Source: Vulcanimicrobiota bacterium
GTDB lineage: Bacteria; Vulcanimicrobiota; Vulcanimicrobiia; Vulcanimicrobiales; Vulcanimicrobiaceae
Assembly (NCBI GenBank): GCA_030038335.1
Contig: JASHPC010000015.1
Location: forward strand, 1-7,380
Direction: 5' to 3'
Length of the DNA: 7,380 nucleotides
The notes under the pieces are model-generated. The model did not search any database and was not told the origin of the DNA. It saw only the letters and a list, made by a program, of their open reading frames with translations. Positions 5,101 through 7,380 of this stretch are shown here, piece after piece. A program made the position numbers and the translations under genes. Position 1 is the stretch's first letter. Each line of letters starts with the position of its first letter.

Positions 5101-6915
5101 CTAGCCTCCGCGGCCGGCGGGCGGCGCGTACTCGACGTCGACCTGTAAATCGCCGGTTCTCGGATCGGGCGGTTGCAACGTGAAGGAAATGAGCATGGTT
5201 TCGTGCTCCCAGCCGGCCTCGTACGGCGCTGGCTTCGTCGCAGTGAACTCCCAGGACCCGTCGGGCTCGGGAGAACCTGAGCCAAAGACGATCCCCGTGC
5301 TCTCGAGATCGACCGTGCCGATGTACTTCAAGTTGCTGCCCCGCAGCACGAGCACGCCCTTCGGGAGGTACGCAATCGCGCTCGTTACCGACGGAAGCGC
5401 TGGGAAGACCGGAAAATCGACGGCGCTCTTCAACCCGCCCGCGCTCGCAATCGTCGCGACGCCGCCGGGGCCGATCGCATCCTTTGCATTCAACGTTACC
5501 GTAACGGCGTCGTCTTTGCGGTCGATCGCGGAAACCGGAACGCTTCTGCCAAGCCCGTCGACGATCGAGACCGAGTCGACGCAGGGACCCATGCCGGCGG
5601 TTGCGTCGGTGAATGTCAACGTCGCACGCGACGTTCCCGTGACGACGCTCGGCATTTGAGATGATTGCAGGTGCCACGTCGCCGGGCGCGGCTCGACGAT
5701 ACGAAACGCGGGTGAATCGAAGCGGTTAAATCCCCAGACGCTCTCTATTCGGGCAGAACCTCCACGCGCAAGCGCTGCTATCTGCGAGGGTGATAACGAC
5801 GCGCGGTATCCCGCTATCGGATCGTATGTCGTCGGAACGTCGAACGTCGTCGCGCCGGCGTCGACGAGCAGTTCGTGGGAACGGAAGTAGAGCGGCGAGC
5901 CGGAAAACGGCGCGACCTCGTCGACGACACCGTTTGCGAGACACGCCGTCGCGGGCGGCGACGCTTTGTATCCAGCGTCAGCCCTCTTCTTTCCGACGAC
6001 GCGAAAGTAGACGATCGTCGAGGGTCGCACTGACGACGGGTCGTAGTCGAGCTGCTGCGAGACGTAGATATCCGTCGACGGAGACCCGGCGCGAATTGCC
6101 CCCGGAACGAAGGTATAGTGAGCGTACACGCGCCGTCGCGCTAAGAGTTGGTAGAGCGCTCCGATCAGCACGCCGTAGGTCGCCGCACTTACGGACAACT
6201 GGCTTCCAAGCACCGCGGCGACGTCTACGTGCGGAGCGCTCTCGTAACCCGTCGTGACCGCGCCGGCGGCGCATGCGTACTGCGTGCTTTGCGAAGCGTC
6301 GGAGGCAAAGCACGGCGCGCTCCCAAGATCGGTGCCGAAGAGCGCTTGCGCACCGGAAACGACGCGCGCTCTGCCATCGGCAGAATCGGTGCCCTGGATC
6401 TTTGCCATGGATGACAAGAACGACGTCAGGAGCGTTTGCTTCTCCGCGGCGTGTGCCGAAATCGACGCTGTTCTCAACAGGAGCGCGCGATTTGCCATGT
6501 CAGCGATCGCGTCGCGCGCATCGGGAACTCCGTGTCCGTATCTATTGCCATTTTCGGGAACGAGAAACACGACGGGATATCCGCTGCCGTCATACGGCAC
6601 TCTCCAGACGTATCCAGGCTTTGATTTGCTGAGGTCGGCGTCGCGAATGACGAACGACGGTGGATGCTGCAGATAGTCCTTATACAGGTCCGCGACGACG
6701 AGATGCCACCGCGGATTGCGGCTGAACTGAATTCCTTTTGGAAAAGAGATTTCGATCGTGTCGCCCCGTTCGAGGAATGGTACGTAGCTCGCGGGAATCG
6801 CGACGCCGTCACGTTGCACGTCGATCGACGCGCTCACAGCCAAGACGCTGAGAGGTCGAGGTGCGCTACCTAGGAGTAGTGCACAAGCAAGCACGACAGC
6901 CGCGGTACGCCACAT
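5101..6915 (-). CDS. Large secreted protein with C-terminal Ig/TIG-like beta domains, function unknown
   Basis: This gene encodes 604 residues from ATG 6915-6913, with stop TAG at 5103-5101. GTG 6939 in the same frame would add eight residues; I prefer ATG 6915 because a signal peptide starts there (MWRTAAVVLACALLLGS). Residues 30-120 are beta-rich (IDVQRDGVAIPASY, GDTIEISFPKGI, GYPVVFLVPENGNRYGHG). Residues 128-200 are helical and polar (ARDAIADMANRALLL, KQTLLTSFLSSMAKIQG). A hydrophobic stretch at 231-261 (VAAVLGSQLSVSAATYGVLI) could be buried or a weak membrane segment. Residues 410-600 look like two Ig/TIG-type beta sandwiches; the second holds KGVLVLRGSNLKYIGTV (519-535). Cysteines at 202, 215, 325 and 445 suit disulfides outside the cell. 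No catalytic signature is visible. A role as an adhesin, structural envelope protein or binding protein is possible, but it has no name. It follows the metallothionein gene by 57 bases. Confidence 0.83.
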   Translation of the reverse strand: MWRTAAVVLACALLLGSAPRPLSVLAVSASIDVQRDGVAIPASYVPFLERGDTIEISFPKGIQFSRNPRWHLVVADLYKDYLQHPPSFVIRDADLSKSKPGYVWRVPYDGSGYPVVFLVPENGNRYGHGVPDARDAIADMANRALLLRTASISAHAAEKQTLLTSFLSSMAKIQGTDSADGRARVVSGAQALFGTDLGSAPCFASDASQSTQYACAAGAVTTGYESAPHVDVAAVLGSQLSVSAATYGVLIGALYQLLARRRVYAHYTFVPGAIRAGSPSTDIYVSQQLDYDPSSVRPSTIVYFRVVGKKRADAGYKASPPATACLANGVVDEVAPFSGSPLYFRSHELLVDAGATTFDVPTTYDPIAGYRASLSPSQIAALARGGSARIESVWGFNRFDSPAFRIVEPRPATWHLQSSQMPSVVTGTSRATLTFTDATAGMGPCVDSVSIVDGLGRSVPVSAIDRKDDAVTVTLNAKDAIGPGGVATIASAGGLKSAVDFPVFPALPSVTSAIAYLPKGVLVLRGSNLKYIGTVDLESTGIVFGSGSPEPDGSWEFTATKPAPYEAGWEHETMLISFTLQPPDPRTGDLQVDVEYAPPAGRGG

Positions 6916-6972
6916 CACGGCATCGCATTTTTGACGCACGAAGCCGTTCGCCCTCGACGAGGCTGCCCGAGC

Positions 6973-7155
6973 CTACGGCGTATCGCAGGGCGGATGTCCG
7001 CACGCGCATGATTCCTCTTCCTCACGATCGCTCGCGCGGTAACAATAGCCGCTGCAGAACCGCCGCTCTGACTCTTCCACGTCTTCTTCCTCGAAGCTCG
7101 CCTCGACCGTACAAAGACAGGGCTGATGCGCGCATTTGGTCGTTTCCGTCACCAT
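6973..7155 (-). CDS. Bacterial metallothionein (SmtA/BmtA-like)
   Basis: This gene encodes 60 residues from ATG 7155-7153, with stop TAG at 6975-6973. Cysteines and histidines follow the bacterial metallothionein order: KCAHQPCLCTV (residues 7-17), FCSGYC (33-38), then CACGHPPC (50-57). Such proteins bind Zn, Cd or Cu in the cytoplasm in a thiolate cluster and buffer or detoxify the metal. Eight Cys (8, 13, 15, 34, 38, 50, 52, 57) and two His (10, 54) are present. In the cyanobacterial SmtA the second Cys of the first motif is Cys, while here that position is His10. There is an unusual acidic insertion between the first and second motifs (residues 18-32, with EEED and EESE), and another acidic patch before the last motif (DREEEES). 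It has no signal peptide, unlike every gene that follows it on this strand. The ribosome site is weak (GGGGAA 11 bases upstream, or AGG 4 bases upstream). Confidence 0.92.
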   Translation of the reverse strand: MVTETTKCAHQPCLCTVEASFEEEDVEESERRFCSGYCYRASDREEEESCACGHPPCDTP

Positions 7156-7164
7156 AGGACCTAT
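7154..7164 (-). promoter_or_regulatory. Short inverted repeat overlapping the metallothionein start
   Basis: ATAGG-A-CCTAT is a 5-bp inverted repeat about one central base. It overlaps the metallothionein start codon and its AGG. It might affect translation start or bind a protein, but a repeat this short is expected by chance several times in the window. Confidence 0.15.
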
Positions 7165-7175
7165 CGTTCCCCAGT

Positions 7176-7204
7176 TCTTTACAGAATCTTAGAGCAATGT
7201 TCAA
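7176..7204 (-). promoter_or_regulatory. Possible sigma-70-type promoter for the metallothionein gene
   Basis: On the minus strand TTGAAC (7204-7199) and TAAAGA (7181-7176) are separated by 17 bases, at a fitting distance upstream of ATG 7155. The -35 box matches four of six consensus positions and the -10 box only three, so this is a weak match in an otherwise suitable place. Confidence 0.25.
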
Positions 7205-7228
7205 CGAATCCGAGCGCTTTCTCGTTCG
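7205..7228. promoter_or_regulatory. Imperfect inverted repeat between two divergent genes, candidate operator
   Basis: The arms CGAA-TC-CGAG and CTCG-TTCG pair across a 6-base centre, with two extra bases in the left arm. The repeat sits right beside the proposed metallothionein -35 box and just upstream of the proposed -10 box of the plus-strand gene, where one regulator could control both. Metallothionein genes are often under ArsR/SmtB-type metal sensors, but no such sensor gene is visible and this repeat does not clearly match that operator. Confidence 0.25.
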
Positions 7229-7236
7229 GCGGGCCG

Positions 7237-7242
7237 TAGAAT
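7237..7242 (+). promoter_or_regulatory. Candidate -10 box (TAGAAT) for a leaderless start at 7250
   Basis: TAGAAT matches five of six positions of the TATAAT consensus and ends 7 bases before the ATG at 7250, so transcription would start at or next to the A of the start codon. There is no ribosome binding site before this ATG, which agrees with a leaderless mRNA. No clear -35 box is seen. Confidence 0.33.
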
Positions 7243-7249
7243 AGGCTCA

Positions 7250-7380
7250 ATGCCGGAACCCATTGTGGCTCCTCCGTCTTCGCCTGCCGCGAAGCGCATC
7301 GACGTTGGGGAGCTCATCAAGCAAGTCTCCGAGATCTTAGCGGCAGACCAACCGCTCGCGCAGAGCATCACAGAACTGTG
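7250..7380 (+). CDS. Start of an unrecognised gene (3' end cut off by the window)
   Basis: The frame is open from ATG 7250 to the end of the window, giving 43 full codons. The N-terminus is Pro-rich (MPEPIVAPPSSPAAKR) and then forms a likely amphipathic helix (IDVGELIKQVSEILAADQPL) and the start of another (AQSITEL). There is no signal peptide or membrane segment so far, so it is probably cytoplasmic. Too little is visible to name a family. It is divergent from the metallothionein gene across 94 bases, which makes shared regulation possible. The call rests on an open frame with native-looking composition and a -10 box just upstream; the start could differ. Confidence 0.55.
   Translation, partial: MPEPIVAPPSSPAAKRIDVGELIKQVSEILAADQPLAQSITEL

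Noticed and set aside
5180..5659. A 159-residue plus-strand frame with fairly normal-looking composition
   Set aside because: It lies wholly antisense within the 604-residue secreted-protein gene. Its Ser/Thr/Pro/Val-rich content is what the reverse of such a beta-rich gene gives.
4745..5677. A 310-residue open frame on the minus strand
   Set aside because: It is Arg-rich and overlaps two real genes in another frame on the same strand. The frames at 5101-6915 and 4281-5057 have signal peptides and plausible composition.

Overview
The window comes from a GC-rich (about 60% by eye) bacterium with a dense gene layout. Signal peptides, a probable outer-membrane beta-barrel protein and a LytR-CpsA-Psr (LCP) envelope enzyme suggest a diderm. 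The overall style (many short orphan secreted proteins, an LCP protein, a MoaD-like protein) would fit an uncultured soil lineage such as Eremiobacterota (WPS-2), but that placement is an impression and not something the sequence proves.

Left part (1-2690). The end of a MoaD/ThiS-like small sulfur-carrier protein enters from the left edge (stop at 290). It converges on an unrecognised secreted protein on the minus strand (402-1007). That gene is divergent from an unrecognised multi-pass membrane protein on the plus strand (993-1628), and their 5' ends appear to overlap by 15 bases. The plus strand continues with an LCP-family phosphotransferase-like protein (1682-2653), closed by a strong intrinsic terminator (2668-2690) that can also serve the opposite strand.

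Right part (2714-7155). Six genes lie on the minus strand with short gaps, read from right to left: a small bacterial metallothionein (6973-7155), a 604-residue secreted protein with Ig/TIG-like beta domains (5101-6915), a probable outer-membrane beta-barrel protein (4281-5057), a small secreted protein (3881-4276), a His/Pro/Gln-rich and Trp/Tyr-rich secreted protein (3268-3864), and a secreted DUF1579-like or lipocalin-like protein (2714-3193). The five genes after the metallothionein all encode exported proteins. Several carry His clusters, which makes an envelope metal-handling group a testable but unproven idea.

Right edge. A plus-strand gene of unknown function starts at 7250 and runs off the window. 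A TAGAAT box seven bases before its ATG suggests a leaderless transcript. The 94-bp divergent intergenic region holds an imperfect inverted repeat between this gene and the metallothionein. There are no RNA genes, CRISPR arrays or mobile elements that I can support, and no gene-free stretch longer than 300 bases.
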